DNA from: CADEEN01 sp963783785
GTDB lineage: Bacteria > Pseudomonadota > Gammaproteobacteria > Burkholderiales > Burkholderiaceae_C
Direction: 5' to 3'
DNA: 64,000 nucleotides
Assembly: GCA_963783785.1 (NCBI GenBank)
Contig: CAWAOQ010000003.1
Span: 1 to 64,000 of the forward strand
The position numbers were made by a program, and so were the translations under genes. Shown one piece after another: positions 40,213 to 51,851 of this stretch. How positions within the stretch are numbered: the stretch's first letter is position 1; each line of letters opens with the position of its first letter. The notes beneath the pieces were generated by a model. It did no database searches, had not been told where the DNA came from, and saw only the letters and a list, made by a program, of their open reading frames with translations.

Positions 40213-41025
40213 ATGAACGAGGCCGTATTGGTGCGCGAGGCACCGTTGGCCCACCTGCGCTGGGGCCGTGGCGAGCGTGTGGTCGTGCTGCTGCACGGGC
40301 TTGGCGGCGGCCGAACCGCCTGGGGCGATGCGCTCTCAGGTACCGGACCTGCACTCGCCGCTGCGGGGTTCACCGCGGTGGCGGTCGACCTGCCGGGGTA
40401 TGGCGATTCGCCGGCTATCGATCCGTACGACATCGCCGGTCTGGCCGCGGCCGTGGTGGCGTTGGTCGACTGGCTGCAACCGCAGCGCTGCGCACTGGTC
40501 GGTCACAGCATGGGCGGAATGGTCGCCCAGGAGGTCATGGCGCGGGCACCGCAGCGGGTGCAGGCACTGGCGATCAGCGGCACGTCAGCGGCGTTCGGCA
40601 ATGCGGATCGCCGCTGGCAGGCCGAATTCATGGCGCAGCGACTGGGTCCGCTCGATGCCGGCCGCGGCATGGTGGCGTTGGCGCCGGGCCTGGTGCTCGG
40701 GATGGCTTCGCCGACCGCGCCGCACGACGCGGTGGCGCGTGCCGCACTGTTGATGTCCGGCGTGCCCGAGGCAACCTATCGTCAGGCCCTTCACGCCATC
40801 GCCGGATTCGACCGCCGCGAGTTGCTGCGCGACTTGCGCCTGCCGGTGCTGTGCCTGGCCGGCGAGCACGACCGCAGCACGCCGCCGGCTCTGATGGCGC
40901 AGATGGCCGCACGCATCGCCGATGCCGAATTCGTGTGCGTGCCTCGCATGGGCCATCTGGCGAACATGGAGGCGCCCGAGCCTTTCAACGCCGCGCTGAT
41001 CGATTTCCTGTCGCGCCGCTTCTGA
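40213..41025 (+). CDS. Alpha/beta-fold hydrolase
   Basis: 270-residue esterase-like protein. The oxyanion region is LLHGLGGGRTAW, the nucleophile serine S99 is in VGHSMGGMV, the acid is in LAGEHDRSTP, and the histidine in RMGHLANMEAPE. Close in layout to 3-oxoadipate enol-lactonase or BioH-like hydrolases, but the substrate is not determinable. It lies between a flavin reductase and an acyl-CoA dehydrogenase on the same strand, perhaps one catabolic unit. Confidence 0.9.
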   Translation: MNEAVLVREAPLAHLRWGRGERVVVLLHGLGGGRTAWGDALSGTGPALAAAGFTAVAVDLPGYGDSPAIDPYDIAGLAAAVVALVDWLQPQRCALVGHSMGGMVAQEVMARAPQRVQALAISGTSAAFGNADRRWQAEFMAQRLGPLDAGRGMVALAPGLVLGMASPTAPHDAVARAALLMSGVPEATYRQALHAIAGFDRRELLRDLRLPVLCLAGEHDRSTPPALMAQMAARIADAEFVCVPRMGHLANMEAPEPFNAALIDFLSRRF

Positions 41026-41038
41026 CCCGAGGTCCGCC

Positions 41039-42305
41039 ATGCCGGAGCCGATCCTGCCCCCCATCGCCGGCGATTCCACCGCGCTGACGGCGAAGCAGAC
41101 CGAGCTGGTCGGCCTGGCCGCCCGTCTCGGGCGGGAGCGGTTTGCGCCGCGGGCCGCACGCTGGGACCGTGAGGCGAGCTTCCCGATCGACAACTTCAAC
41201 GACCTGCGCGAGGCCGGGCTGCTGGCGATCTGCGTGCCCGAGGCCCATGGTGGCCTGGGCGCGGACTTCGCCACCTACGCGCTGGTCGCGGCCGAGATCG
41301 GCCGCCACTGCGGCTCGACGGCGCTGTCGTTCAACATGCACGTCTGCTCGACGATGTGGTCGGGTTTCATCGCCGATGCGCTGGACATGAGCCCGTTGCA
41401 GCGTGCCGACCACGAGCGCGTCCGCGCCATTCATTACGCCCGCGTGATCGAACAGGGCAAGGTCTACTCGCAACCGTTCTCCGAGGGCGGTGCCGCAGCT
41501 GCGGGCAAGGCACCTTGGAGCACGCTGGCGCTGCGCACCGACGGGGGATACCGCGTCAGCGGCAGGAAGATCTTCGCCTCGCTGTCGGGCGCCGCCGACT
41601 ACCACGGCGTCCTGTGCACCCTCGAGACACCGGCGCACGGCGGCGGTACGTTGCGCGACGCGCTGTACCTGGCCATCCCGGCCGACGCAGCCGGCGTCAC
41701 GGTCAGCGGCGACTGGGATCCTTTGGGCATGCGTGGCACGGTCAGCCGCACGCTGCTGTTCGACGATGTGTTCGTGCCCGACGAGGCCCGTCTGATGCCC
41801 GAAGGCCTCTACTTCCAGGCGACGCAGCGTTTCCCGTACATGTTCACCACGTTGTCGCCGACCTACATGGGCATCGCGCAGGCAGCTTACGATTTCACCG
41901 TCGCGTACCTGCGCGGTGAAGTGCCGGGCGCGGCGGGGGTCAAGCGTCGGATGTACCCGACCAAGCAGCTCGCCGTGGCGGACATGCGCGTCAGGCTCGA
42001 GCAGACTCGGGCGCTGTTCCTGCAGACCGTCGCGAGAGGCGCGGTTCGATCCGGACAACGACGCGCGGATGCGCCTGCTCGCGATGCACTGCGCGGTGAT
42101 GGAGAACGCCAACGAGATCTGTCGCCTCGCGCTGCGCACCTGCGGCGGCCAGGCGATGTTGAAATCGTTGCCGCTCGAGCGCTTGTACCGCGACTCGCGC
42201 TGTGGCTCGCTGATGCTGCCTTGGACCGCCGAGCTGTGTACCGATCGCCTGGGTCGCGAGAGCCTGTACGAGGCCGGTGAGGGCGACGAGGCGATCGACG
42301 CCTGA
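41039..42305 (+). CDS. Acyl-CoA dehydrogenase (one frame change)
   Basis: FAD-dependent dehydrogenase. N-terminal helical domain with DNFNDLREAGLLAICVPEAHGGLGADF; middle domain with YSQPFSEGGAAAAGKAPW and VSGRKIFASLSGAADY, then GDWDPLGMRGTVSRTLLFDDVFVP. The C-terminal domain continues after a frame change near 42033 (one extra base) with EICRLALRTCGGQAMLKSLPLERLYRDSRCG. Corrected length about 421 residues. Substrate chain unknown. Followed by the clpB promoter region. Confidence 0.9.
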
Positions 42306-42343
42306 ATTCGCCTCTGGCTTGAGCCAGGACAAGCGCCGCGGCC

Positions 42344-42372
42344 CTTGAAAAACGGTCGTCCGCGCCCACGTC
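42344..42372 (+). promoter_or_regulatory. Heat-shock (sigma-32, RpoH) promoter of clpB
   Basis: CTTGAAA at 42344-42350 is a full match to the sigma-32 -35 element. After a 14-base spacer, CCCACGTC at 42365-42372 resembles the -10 element CCCCATNT. It lies 28 bases before the clpB ATG, as expected for a heat-shock chaperone. Confidence 0.8.
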
Positions 42373-42400
42373 GGTGGCAGTTGTTCAACCGCCCCTCATC

Positions 42401-45001
<2,601 letters not shown>

Positions 45002-45008
45002 GAGCCCG

Positions 45009-45032
45009 GGCGGCATCGGTCGCGATGCCGCC
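45009..45032. terminator. Hairpin between convergent clpB and the roadblock-like gene
   Basis: Inverted repeat GGCGGCATC / GATGCCGCC, 9-bp perfect stem with a 6-base loop, seven bases after the clpB stop. There is no T-tract on either side, so it may be a weak bidirectional terminator or RNA-stabilising hairpin. Confidence 0.45.
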
Positions 45033-45054
45033 ACCCCACGGCACGCCGGCAAGC

Positions 45055-45633
45055 TCAGCCGGCGTCGCCTTCCTCGAGCAGAAGGTCGAGCCGCTGCAAC
45101 TGCAGTCGCACCAGGGTCAGGTTGGCCAGGCTGCGGTCGAACACCGCGTGCAGGGCCAGGCCGGGCCGGCCCGGCACGGCCCGCAGCACCAGGTGATGGT
45201 TGCCCAGCGTGATGGCGGCGTCCGGTGCGGCGTCGCCCAGGTTCAGCGCCTGGGCCGACTCGGCGATCGAGGCCATCAAGGTTGCGCCCTGCGAGGCCAA
45301 GGCCGCCGGACCGGGGCGTTGGCCGCTGTGGCTGATCGTGCGCTGGGAGGCCAGCTCGAAGACACAGCAACTGACCATGCCCTTGAGCTCGCCACACTTG
45401 CGGACATAGATGGCGAGCGCGGGATCCATCGGCGCCGCAGGCGGTATCGCGGCACGCACCGGCGGCATCGGCGTCAACGGCAATGGCGGGCGGGCTTGTG
45501 GTGGCACGCCCGCGGCAGGTTCGGGCAACGGACTCGATCCGCCCGGTGATGCGGTCGCAGTGCTCGGAGACAGGGGTCGGCTGGGCAGCCGGGCCCGTGG
45601 TGCGCGCCGCGGTGCCGCCGGCTCGATGATCAT
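45055..45633 (-). CDS. Roadblock-like domain protein, partner B of a split A/B module
   Basis: 192-residue protein not assignable to a named family. Residues 1-75 are proline/alanine-rich and probably disordered. The C-terminal 120 residues have the alternating strand-helix pattern of Roadblock/LC7 (MglB-like) domains: IYVRKCGELKGMVSCCVFELA, then ATLMASIAESAQAL, AITLGNHHLVLRAVPG and a final helix LANLTLVRLQLQRLDLLLEE. This part resembles the C-terminal domain of the fused protein at 49315-50446 (LANLTLVRLQLQR there reads HANLALLRFKLAE). The ATG overlaps the stop of the upstream gene (ATGA), so the pair is translationally coupled. Confidence 0.75.
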   Translation of the reverse strand: MIIEPAAPRRAPRARLPSRPLSPSTATASPGGSSPLPEPAAGVPPQARPPLPLTPMPPVRAAIPPAAPMDPALAIYVRKCGELKGMVSCCVFELASQRTISHSGQRPGPAALASQGATLMASIAESAQALNLGDAAPDAAITLGNHHLVLRAVPGRPGLALHAVFDRSLANLTLVRLQLQRLDLLLEEGDAG

Positions 45634-46436
45634 CGGGCAGGGCTTGGTCGGTTTCGCCGCAGCAGCTTCTCGCGCAGCTTGTTCCAGGTGCCGCGCAGGT
45701 AGTTCCACGCTTCCGCAGGCCGTGAGACTTGCGGCGTCGTGCGCACCTGCACCGGCGTATCGATCGCCAGATGCGCTGCCTGGCCGGCCAGCGCCGCCGC
45801 GCTGGCCAGCGGCAACATCAACAATTCCCGATTCAGCCACGGGCCTTCCTTGATGCCATCGTGCAGCGGCAGCAACGCGGTGGCCATCGCATGCGGCGGA
45901 AGGTCACCGACGATGACCACGCCGAGCCGACTGTGACTGAGCAGCGTGCGTGCCAGGCGCCGGCGCTGCTGGGTGTCGGCATCGACCTCGGTGCTGTACA
46001 TGCGCAGTGGCGGCAGGCCCTCCTCGATCGGCAGTTCGACGAATTCGATCGCCGCCAGCGGCATGCCCAGGCCCTGGCGACGGATGTGCAACTGGTGCAC
46101 CGGGCGTCCGGTGGCCGCTGCGAGGCCGGCCAGCATGCGCCGCGAAGACTGGGTGCCGATGTCGTGCAACGCGATGAATTCGGGCCGCAGCACCTCGAAC
46201 TGCTGCTGCAGCGCGTCGGTGGGGTCGATGACGACGAACAGCTCCCACAGCGCGGGCCCGACCTGGCGTCCGACGTGGCGCATCTGCAGCGCCTTGCTGT
46301 CGTCCTTGTCGCGCATCACCTGGGTGGCCATGCCTGTCAGCGCGCGTGTGGCTTCCCAGGCCTCCTCTTCTTCCAGCCCGCGCGACGGGTGCACCGAGGC
46401 ACCCCAGGAGGACATCTCGTGAATCGGTTTGGGCAT
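45630..46436 (-). CDS. Partner A of a split A/B module, function unknown
   Basis: 268-residue protein, no named domain recognised, no signal peptide. Core blocks: ALWELFVVIDPTDALQQQFE, GLAAATGRPVHQLHIRRQG, LRMYSTEVDADTQQRRRLA, SRLGVVIVGDLPPHAMATALL and WLNRELLMLPLASAAALAG; the end is basic (WNKLREKLLRRNR). The same order of blocks occurs in the N-terminal half of the protein at 49315-50446, for example GQPVERLHLREQ, LKIYHADV, MAAVIVGPMQPTEIEAMLL and RCESLLFLLPPSAAWVA. It may be a cytosolic regulatory protein working with partner B. The start at 46436 is uncertain; an in-frame ATG at 46505 exists. Divergent from nadB. Confidence 0.75.
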   Translation of the reverse strand: MPKPIHEMSSWGASVHPSRGLEEEEAWEATRALTGMATQVMRDKDDSKALQMRHVGRQVGPALWELFVVIDPTDALQQQFEVLRPEFIALHDIGTQSSRRMLAGLAAATGRPVHQLHIRRQGLGMPLAAIEFVELPIEEGLPPLRMYSTEVDADTQQRRRLARTLLSHSRLGVVIVGDLPPHAMATALLPLHDGIKEGPWLNRELLMLPLASAAALAGQAAHLAIDTPVQVRTTPQVSRPAEAWNYLRGTWNKLREKLLRRNRPSPAR

Positions 46437-46539
46437 GGTGTGCGAGCGTACGGTGCGGGCGGTGGGGGCTGCGGGCAGCAGTGTACGGCGACCCTTGCGG
46501 GACATGCGGCCTGCGTTGCGGCGCCGTCCCGTGGCCTCC

Positions 46540-46545
46540 TAGAAT
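46540..46545 (+). promoter_or_regulatory. -10-like box directly before nadB
   Basis: TAGAAT ends seven bases before the nadB ATG at 46553, the same arrangement as at dnaX. No Shine-Dalgarno sequence is visible in the remaining bases. Suggests a transcript starting at or next to the start codon. Confidence 0.4.
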
Positions 46546-46552
46546 GGCTGCC

Positions 46553-48163
46553 ATGAACCAAGCCTTCCGTGCGACCGAGCCGCCGGTCGTGATCGTCGGT
46601 GCCGGCCTGGCCGGCCTGACGGTGGCGTTGCATCTGGCCAGCGACCGCGCGGTGGTGGTGCTGGCCAAGCGCAGCCTCAACGAGGCGGCCACGGCCTGGG
46701 CGCAAGGCGGCATCGTCGGCGTGCTGGGCAGCGACGACAGCATCGAATCGCACGTGCGCGATACCCAGGACGCGGGCGCCGGCCTGGTCGATGAGCACAC
46801 TGCGCGCTTCATCGCCGAGAACAGCGCGCGCGGGATCGAGTGGCTCGTGGCGCAGGGCGTGCCGTTCTCGCCCGACCCGACCGGGCCGCTCGGCCTGCAC
46901 CTGACGCGCGAGGGCGGACATGCGGTGCGCCGCATCGCCCACGCTGCCGACGCGACCGGCCGTGCGATCCATGACGCGCTGCTGGCCAAGGTGAAGGCCC
47001 ACCCGAACATCGTGCTGCGCGAACGCTGGATGGCGGTCGACGTGATCACGTCGCGACACGTCAAGCGTGACGAACTGCCCCGCTGTTATGGCGTCTACGC
47101 CCTCGACATCGACCAGGCGCGGGTCGAGACCCTGGCCGCCTCCGCGGTGGTGCTGGCCACCGGCGGGGTCGGCAAGGTCTACCGCTACACCAGCAACCCC
47201 GACACGGCCACCGGCGACGGCATCGCGATGGCGTGGCGTGCCGGTTGTCGCGTCGGCAACATGGAATTCATCCAGTTCCATCCGACCTGCCTGTACCACC
47301 CGCAGGAACGCAGCTTCCTGATTTCCGAAGCACTGCGAGGCGAGGGGGCCCATCTGAAGCTGCCGACAGGCAACGGCGATGGGACGGGCGAGCGTTTCAT
47401 GCATCGCCACGACCCGCGCGGCGAACTCGCGCCGCGCGACATCGTCGCCCGTGCGATCGACTTCGAGATGAAGAAGCACGGCCTCGACCATGTGTGGCTC
47501 GATGCAACGCATCTCGGCGAGGTCTTCCTGAAAGAGCACTTCCCGACCATCCACGCGCGCTGCCTGAAGCTCGGCATCGACATCGCCCGGCAGCCGATCC
47601 CGGTGGTGCCTGCCGCGCACTACACCTGTGGCGGCGTGGTCAGCGATCTCGAAGGGCGCACCGATCTGCCAGGTCTGTATGCGGTCGGCGAAGCGACCTA
47701 CACCGGCCTGCATGGCGCCAATCGGCTGGCCAGCAATTCCTTGCTCGAGTGCGTGGTGCTCGGCCGCACCTGCGCCGAGGCCATCGGTGCCGCGCCGGCA
47801 GGCCCCGCGGCGGCATTGCCGGCCTGGGACGAAAGCCAGGTCGAGAACGCCGACGAACAGGTGGTGATCGCCCACAACTGGGACGAGTTGCGCCTGCTGA
47901 TGTGGAACTACGTCGGCATCGTGCGCACCACCAAGCGGCTCGAACGGGCGCTGCACCGCATCGACCTGCTGAAGAGCGAGATCGACGAGTACTACGCCAA
48001 TTTCCGTGTCAACCGCGACCTGCTCGAACTGCGCAACCTGGTCGACTGTGCCGAGCTGATCGTGCGTTCGGCGCTGATGCGCCACGAAAGCCGCGGCTTG
48101 CATTTCAGCCGCGACTACCCGCAGACGCTGCCGGTCAGTTTCCCGACCGTGCTGATTCGCTAG
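46553..48163 (+). CDS. nadB: L-aspartate oxidase
   Basis: 536-residue flavoprotein oxidising aspartate to iminoaspartate, the first step of de novo NAD synthesis. FAD-binding start VVIVGAGLAGLTVALHLA; SLNEAATAWAQGGI; MEFIQFHPTCLYHP; FLISEALRGEGAHL; MHRHDPRGELAPRDIVARAI; and AAHYTCGGVVSDLEGRT with GLYAVGEATYTGLHGANRLASNS. Family length. It converges on nadA with one base between the two stop codons; product channels to NadA. Confidence 0.96.
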   Translation: MNQAFRATEPPVVIVGAGLAGLTVALHLASDRAVVVLAKRSLNEAATAWAQGGIVGVLGSDDSIESHVRDTQDAGAGLVDEHTARFIAENSARGIEWLVAQGVPFSPDPTGPLGLHLTREGGHAVRRIAHAADATGRAIHDALLAKVKAHPNIVLRERWMAVDVITSRHVKRDELPRCYGVYALDIDQARVETLAASAVVLATGGVGKVYRYTSNPDTATGDGIAMAWRAGCRVGNMEFIQFHPTCLYHPQERSFLISEALRGEGAHLKLPTGNGDGTGERFMHRHDPRGELAPRDIVARAIDFEMKKHGLDHVWLDATHLGEVFLKEHFPTIHARCLKLGIDIARQPIPVVPAAHYTCGGVVSDLEGRTDLPGLYAVGEATYTGLHGANRLASNSLLECVVLGRTCAEAIGAAPAGPAAALPAWDESQVENADEQVVIAHNWDELRLLMWNYVGIVRTTKRLERALHRIDLLKSEIDEYYANFRVNRDLLELRNLVDCAELIVRSALMRHESRGLHFSRDYPQTLPVSFPTVLIR

Positions 48164-48164
48164 A

Positions 48165-49277
48165 TCAGGCGCTGCCGATGTTCGGCACGAAGCCGCGACG
48201 CGGCTGCGCGATGCTGGCCGGGTGGGCGGCGACGAAGGCCAGCATGCGTTCAATGCAGCCCAGCGCCTGCGAACGCACCGGCTCGGGTACCTGCACTTCG
48301 CCGCGACTGTGCTCCAGGCAGTCGACCAGGCCCTGCACCGCATTCATCGCCATCCACGGGCAATGTGCACAGCTCTTGCACGTGGCGCTGCGGCCTGCGG
48401 TCGGCGCCTCGAGCAAGGTCTTGCCCGGTGCGAGCTGGCGCATGCGGTGAAGGATGCCGTTGTCGGTGGCCACGATGTAGGTGTCGGCCTGGCCATCGAC
48501 CACCGCCTTGACCAGCTGCGAGGTCGAGCCGACCAGATCGGCCAGTGCCACCACGCCGGCCGGCGACTCGGGGTGCACCAGCACCGGTGCGCCAGGGTGC
48601 TCGCGCTTCATCAGCTCGAGCTCGAGGGCCTTGAACTCGTCGTGAACGATGCACTCGCCATTCCACAGCAGCATGTCGGCGCCGGTCTCGTCGCGGATGT
48701 AGCGGCCGAGGTGACGGTCCGGAGCCCAGAGAACCTTCTCGCCACGTTCCTTCAGGTGCTGGACGATCGCCAGGGCGCACGAACTGGTCACCATCCAGTC
48801 GGCGCGCGCCTTCACCGCCGCGCTGGTGTTGGCGTAAACGACGACCTTGCGGTCCGGGTGCGCGTCGCAAAAGCGCGCGAATTCATCGGGCGGGCAGCCG
48901 AGGTCGAGCGAGCACGTGGCTTCCAGGTCCGGCATCAGCACGCGCTTGGCCGGCGACAGGATCTTGGCCGTCTCGCCCATGAAGCGAACGCCGGCCACCA
49001 CCAGGGTCTGCGCTGCGTGGTCGCGGCCGAAGCGCGCCATTTCGAGCGAGTCGGCGACGCAGCCACCGGTCTCCAGCGCCAGATCCTGCAGGTCGCCATC
49101 GACGTAGTAATGCGCGACCAGCACGGCGTTGTGTTGCTTCAGCAGTGCTGCGGCATTGGCCTTGGCCCGTGCCCGCTCGGCCGGCGGCAGCGCCATCGGC
49201 ACGCGGGCCCAGGCCTGGGCGATGCGGCTGGCGCCACTGGCGTCCTGGCGGGTGTAGTCGAACAGGATCTGGCTCAT
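48165..49277 (-). CDS. nadA: Quinolinate synthase A
   Basis: 370-residue 4Fe-4S enzyme condensing iminoaspartate with dihydroxyacetone phosphate. Cluster cysteines are expected in EATCSLDLGCPP, VTSSCALAIV and SCAHCPWMAMN. Other blocks: VAHYYVDGDLQDLA, VVAGVRFMGETAKIL and VHPESPAGVVALAD. Together with nadB it makes quinolinate; nadC is not in the window. Convergent with nadB; the fused A/B gene ends 37 bases upstream of its start on the same strand side. Confidence 0.96.
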   Translation of the reverse strand: MSQILFDYTRQDASGASRIAQAWARVPMALPPAERARAKANAAALLKQHNAVLVAHYYVDGDLQDLALETGGCVADSLEMARFGRDHAAQTLVVAGVRFMGETAKILSPAKRVLMPDLEATCSLDLGCPPDEFARFCDAHPDRKVVVYANTSAAVKARADWMVTSSCALAIVQHLKERGEKVLWAPDRHLGRYIRDETGADMLLWNGECIVHDEFKALELELMKREHPGAPVLVHPESPAGVVALADLVGSTSQLVKAVVDGQADTYIVATDNGILHRMRQLAPGKTLLEAPTAGRSATCKSCAHCPWMAMNAVQGLVDCLEHSRGEVQVPEPVRSQALGCIERMLAFVAAHPASIAQPRRGFVPNIGSA

Positions 49278-49314
49278 GCCGACAATGGTAGCCGGCGATG
49301 AGCCGCGGCGCAGA

Positions 49315-50446
49315 TCAGATCAGGTTGCGTTCGGCCTCGGCCAGCTTGAACCTCAGCAGCGCCAGGTTCGCATGGCTGCGATCGATGCGTGCGAACAGGA
49401 ACTGGTTCGGCCGCCGCTGAACCGGTCGCAGCAGGTGGCACGTCGTGCCATTGACCACCAAGACCTCGTCGAGCGACCCGGGCAGCGCCATCGCCATGGC
49501 GGCCTGCCGATGCGCGCGCAAGACCGGCGCCAACGCGGCGGCGGCGCGCACCAGGTCCGTGGTGCCGTCGCGCGATTCACCGGCCAGCAGGTCGCCGTCG
49601 GTGGCGTCGGCCAGCGCGCAGGCCAGCACGCCATCGGTGTGCATCAGCGTGCGCAACTGCCTGGCCACCGCACGCGCCTCCAGCGCGGCCGGGTCGCTGG
49701 GCCGTTCGGTGGGCGACTGCTGGCGATCCCAGGCAGCCAGCAATGCGTTCCAGACCGACGACGTGCCGGTCAAGGGCTCGTCGATGACTTCCACCACCAG
49801 CGGCCGCGGCCAGTCGAGGCCGGCGATCTTGCTCGGCCACCCAGGCCGCGCTCGGCGGCAGCAGGAACAGCAGCGACTCGCAGCGCCAGGTGGGCTCGCG
49901 CACGGCGGCATGCAGCGCCAGCAGCATGGCCTCGATCTCGGTGGGCTGCATCGGCCCGACGATCACCGCGGCCATCTGGCTGCGTTCCATCAGCACGAAC
50001 GGGATGCGCAGGTCCTCGCCTTCGGCCACGGGAACGTCGGCATGGTAGATCTTCAACGTGGCGTCGCCGCGGCGCGGCACCACGGTGCGCTCGAGTGTCG
50101 CCAGGATGCGCAGCGTGGCCTGCTCGCGCAGGTGCAGTCGCTCGACCGGCTGGCCGGTCGCATCAGACAGTGCCTTGACCACGCCCGGGGCCCACAGTCG
50201 GGCCGGATCGAGCAGCGTGATCGTGCGCACGTCGGCACCCTGTTGTGTCTGGCCCAGGTGCTCGCGCATCGCGTGTGCCGGTGACCCGGCAACAAACAGG
50301 TCCTGCTGATGGCGGTCGAGCATGCGGCCGTCATCGGCCAGACGGGTGTCGGTGCTCTCGAGCACTGCCGTGGCAGCGAACTCGGGCATGACGCCTCCAG
50401 GCTTGAGCGGCGTGGGCGTCAACTCGCCGAACAGGGACTTCAACAT
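49315..50446 (-). CDS. Fused A/B module protein with C-terminal roadblock-like domain (one frame change)
   Basis: About 376 residues after removing one extra base near 49842. The N-terminal ~230 residues resemble the protein at 45630-46436: QDLFVAGSPAHAMREHL, DATGQPVERLHLREQ, LKIYHADVPVAEGEDL, MAAVIVGPMQPTEIEAMLLAL and CESLLFLLPPSAAWVAS. The C-terminal 120 residues resemble the protein at 45055-45633: RTLMHTDGVLACALADATDG, LAPVLRAHRQAAMAMA, EVLVVNGTTCHLLRPVQR and SHANLALLRFKLAEAERNL. It is therefore a fusion of the two proteins encoded as separate overlapping genes 3 kb away. ATG at 50446 has GGGAG eight bases upstream. Function unknown. Confidence 0.75.
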
Positions 50447-50609
50447 AGCCGTGCTCCCAGGGCTGCCGCGATCACCCGAAGCCTACTGCCGTCGCACCGC
50501 GGCACGGTGCCGACACGCAACCGCGAGGCCCGATCCGGACGGATCTGTTACGCGGGTCACGCCCGGATACGATTCGGGCGTGCACCGGCACCCTCGTTAC
50601 CATCACGGC

Positions 50610-51851
50610 ATGGGCACCTCCATCCGACCTGTCGAGCCGGCTGCGCGCCGACGCGATCTGCACACGATCTCGCTGGTCGGGCTGGCGCATGGCACCTCGC
50701 ACTTCTTTCACATGCTGTTGCCGCCGCTGTTTCCGGTGTTCTCGCAGACCTTCGGGCTGAGCTACGCCGAACTCGGTTTGCTGGTGACACTCTTCTTTGC
50801 CGTCTCCGGCATCGGCCAGGCGTTGGCGGGGTTCCTGGTCGATCGCGTCGGCGCACGGCCCGTGCTGTTCGCGGCGCTCGGCTGTTTCGTTGCAGCGGCT
50901 GCCTGCGGTGCGATGGCGCAGGGCTATGGCGGGCTGCTGCTGGCCGCAGCCCTCGCCGGGCTGGGCAACTCGCCGTTCCATCCGGTCGACTTCACGATCC
51001 TCAATCACCGCGTATCGCAGCCGCGTCTGGGCCACGCGTTCGCCGTGCACGGTGTCAGCGGCAATCTTGGCTGGGCAATCGCGCCGGTGGTGCTGCTGGG
51101 CGTGACCGGGCTCACCGGATCGTGGCGCTGGGCCCTCGCGACTTGTGCGCTGTGGGCGCTCGCCGTGCTGGCGTTGATGCTCTGGCAGCGCGAAGCGGTC
51201 GACGACCACGTCCGCCAGCGCCGCGCTGCCGCGCATGTCGCCGAACGGTCCGAGCCGGCACTGGCGTTCCTGCGCCTGCCCTCGGTGTGGCTGTGCTTCT
51301 CGTTCTTCTTCTTTTCGACCTGTGCGCTGACCGCGATCCTGAGCTTCGCCGGGCCGGCATTGCACAAGATGTATGCCCTGCCGCTCGAGGCCGCGTCATT
51401 CGTCGTGACCGGCTACATGCTGTGCGGCATCGTCGGCTTGCTGCTCGGCGGCTTCGTCGCGGCGCGCGCCGCGCGCCTGGAGCGGACGATCGGCATCTGC
51501 CTGGCCGCTGCCGGCGCGTTGCTGGCGCTGGTGGGCACGGGCTGGCTGCCGGCCGCGCTGGCGATCGGCGTCGCCGCGTTCGCTGGCCTGGGCACCGGAC
51601 TGGCCGGCCCCTCGCGCGACATGCTGATCAAGCGCGCATCGCCGCCCGGTGCCACCGGGCGTGTCTATGGCACCGTGTACTCGGGGCTGGACCTCGGCTT
51701 CGCGCTTGCCGCGCCGGTGTTCGGCGCCGTGCTCGACGGTGGCAACCCCAACGGCGTGTTCTTCGGTGCCGCGCTGGCACTGGCGCTCGGCGTGTTGTCG
51801 GCGTCGATGATCGGCCTGCGCCTGGCGACGACGCGATCGGTGGCGGCATGA
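50610..51851 (+). CDS. Major facilitator superfamily transporter
   Basis: 413-residue protein with about 12 hydrophobic segments. Begins with a soluble leader, then TM1 with HGTSHFFHMLLPPLFPVF, the loop 2-3 motif GFLVDRVGARPVLF (the usual GxLaDrxGrr signature), and FHPVDFTILNHRVS. Resembles fosmidomycin-resistance-like (Fsr) MFS exporters in the HG-HFF region. Its stop overlaps the start of the downstream TPP-dependent enzyme by four bases (ATGA), so transporter and enzyme probably handle the same compound. Confidence 0.88.
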   Translation: MGTSIRPVEPAARRRDLHTISLVGLAHGTSHFFHMLLPPLFPVFSQTFGLSYAELGLLVTLFFAVSGIGQALAGFLVDRVGARPVLFAALGCFVAAAACGAMAQGYGGLLLAAALAGLGNSPFHPVDFTILNHRVSQPRLGHAFAVHGVSGNLGWAIAPVVLLGVTGLTGSWRWALATCALWALAVLALMLWQREAVDDHVRQRRAAAHVAERSEPALAFLRLPSVWLCFSFFFFSTCALTAILSFAGPALHKMYALPLEAASFVVTGYMLCGIVGLLLGGFVAARAARLERTIGICLAAAGALLALVGTGWLPAALAIGVAAFAGLGTGLAGPSRDMLIKRASPPGATGRVYGTVYSGLDLGFALAAPVFGAVLDGGNPNGVFFGAALALALGVLSASMIGLRLATTRSVAA

